A DNA stretch of 39,879 nt from an uncultured cyanobacterium (GTDB taxonomy: Bacteria > Cyanobacteriota > Cyanobacteriia > PCC-6307 > Cyanobiaceae): NCBI GenBank assembly GCA_903858015.1, contig CAIOGZ010000091.1, forward strand, positions 1 through 39,879, given 5' to 3'. This document shows, piece by piece, positions 39,711 to 39,879 of this stretch. Each line of letters starts with the position of its first letter. Position 1 is the first letter of the stretch. Below the pieces are notes generated by a model, which saw only the letters and a list, made by a program, of their open reading frames with translations, was not told the DNA's origin and ran no database searches. Position numbers and translations under genes: made by a program.

Positions 39711-39879
39711 CATGGATCATTTGGGTGACAAGGCTGATCTCACCCCGTCTCCGTTAAGAGTGTCAGGCAGCCACAGGGGCGGCTTGACGGGAGAAACGAA
39801 CGATGTTGTTCGCTGTTACGGGTTTGCTCTTACCGAGCAGGCTTCAGTCACCCTCCTTATGCCCCGTCGAAACCATTGC
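39711..39879 (-). ncRNA. ssrA: tmRNA coding part (ssrA), cut by the window edge
   Basis: tmRNA frees stalled ribosomes and tags the unfinished protein. On the minus strand the window begins with GCAATGGTTTCGACGGGGC, the conserved 5-prime region just after the first few bases of the RNA. The tag frame at 39766-39813 reads ANNIVRFSRQAAPVAA followed by TGA (39763-39765), nearly the same as known marine Synechococcus tags. After the tag come hairpins and a terminator, but no T-arm and acceptor stem appear anywhere to the left. That fits the two-piece permuted form known in this clade, in which the acceptor piece is encoded upstream of the coding piece, here beyond the right edge. The 5-prime end is missing by only a few bases. 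Confidence 0.9.

Overview
The window is from a high-GC (roughly 60-65% by eye) unicellular cyanobacterium of the picocyanobacterial (Synechococcus/Cyanobium/Vulcanococcus-like) branch. The evidence is chlH and a high-light-inducible protein (oxygenic phototroph), a cyAbrB regulator, several cyanobacteria-only DUF genes (DUF2949, DUF3038, DUF4335, DUF4912), and an ssrA gene at the right edge. Its tag reads ANNIVRFSRQAAPVAA, and it has the layout expected of the two-piece (permuted) tmRNA known in this clade.

1-12.4 kb is a type III-B CRISPR-Cas island. Two arrays (1-548 and 2494-3211) carry nearly identical repeats and nearly identical right-hand leaders, so both are read on the minus strand; cas1-cas2 lie between them, also on the minus strand. 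Facing right is an operon: an alpha/beta-hydrolase fused to a SAVED domain (3575-5155), then cmr2 (Cas10 with GGDD but no HD domain), cmr3, cmr4, cmr5, a large RRM-Cmr6-Cmr1-like fusion, and a DUF6602 PD-(D/E)XK-like putative nuclease. From cmr2 to cmr5, and again from the fusion to the DUF6602 gene, start and stop codons overlap. I infer a cyclic-oligoadenylate signalling system: the complex binds target RNA, the Cas10 palm makes cOA, SAVED senses it and switches on a lipase/esterase-like effector, and the DUF6602 protein may be a second effector. No cas6, no stand-alone cmr1, no CD-NTase and no recognisable ring nuclease are present. Base composition drops sharply inside cmr4 and recovers near the end of the DUF6602 gene, so the island is a mosaic.

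12.5-28 kb is mostly core cyanobacterial chromosome: chlH, a CPA2 antiporter, dapB, a membrane protein, an hli gene, an FAD hydroxylase with a DUF2949 gene, apt, the DUF3038-DUF4335 pair, small unknown genes, an APH-like/P-loop kinase fusion, and a zinc-ribbon-DUF4912 pair.

28-31 kb holds a small accessory-looking cluster: a UmuD-like protein behind a LexA-type box but with both catalytic residues replaced, a 93-residue unknown, a D12-class adenine methyltransferase, and an M28 peptidase. A 26-bp duplication marks the last junction.

31-39.9 kb carries cyAbrB, cynS, mutS2 with a VOC gene, hemB, dnaJ, an exported thioredoxin-like protein, small unknown genes, an RHH regulator-membrane protein pair with a likely operator, and the coding part of ssrA. 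Several short tandem repeats (14, 17, 21 and 26 bp units) sit at gene borders here.
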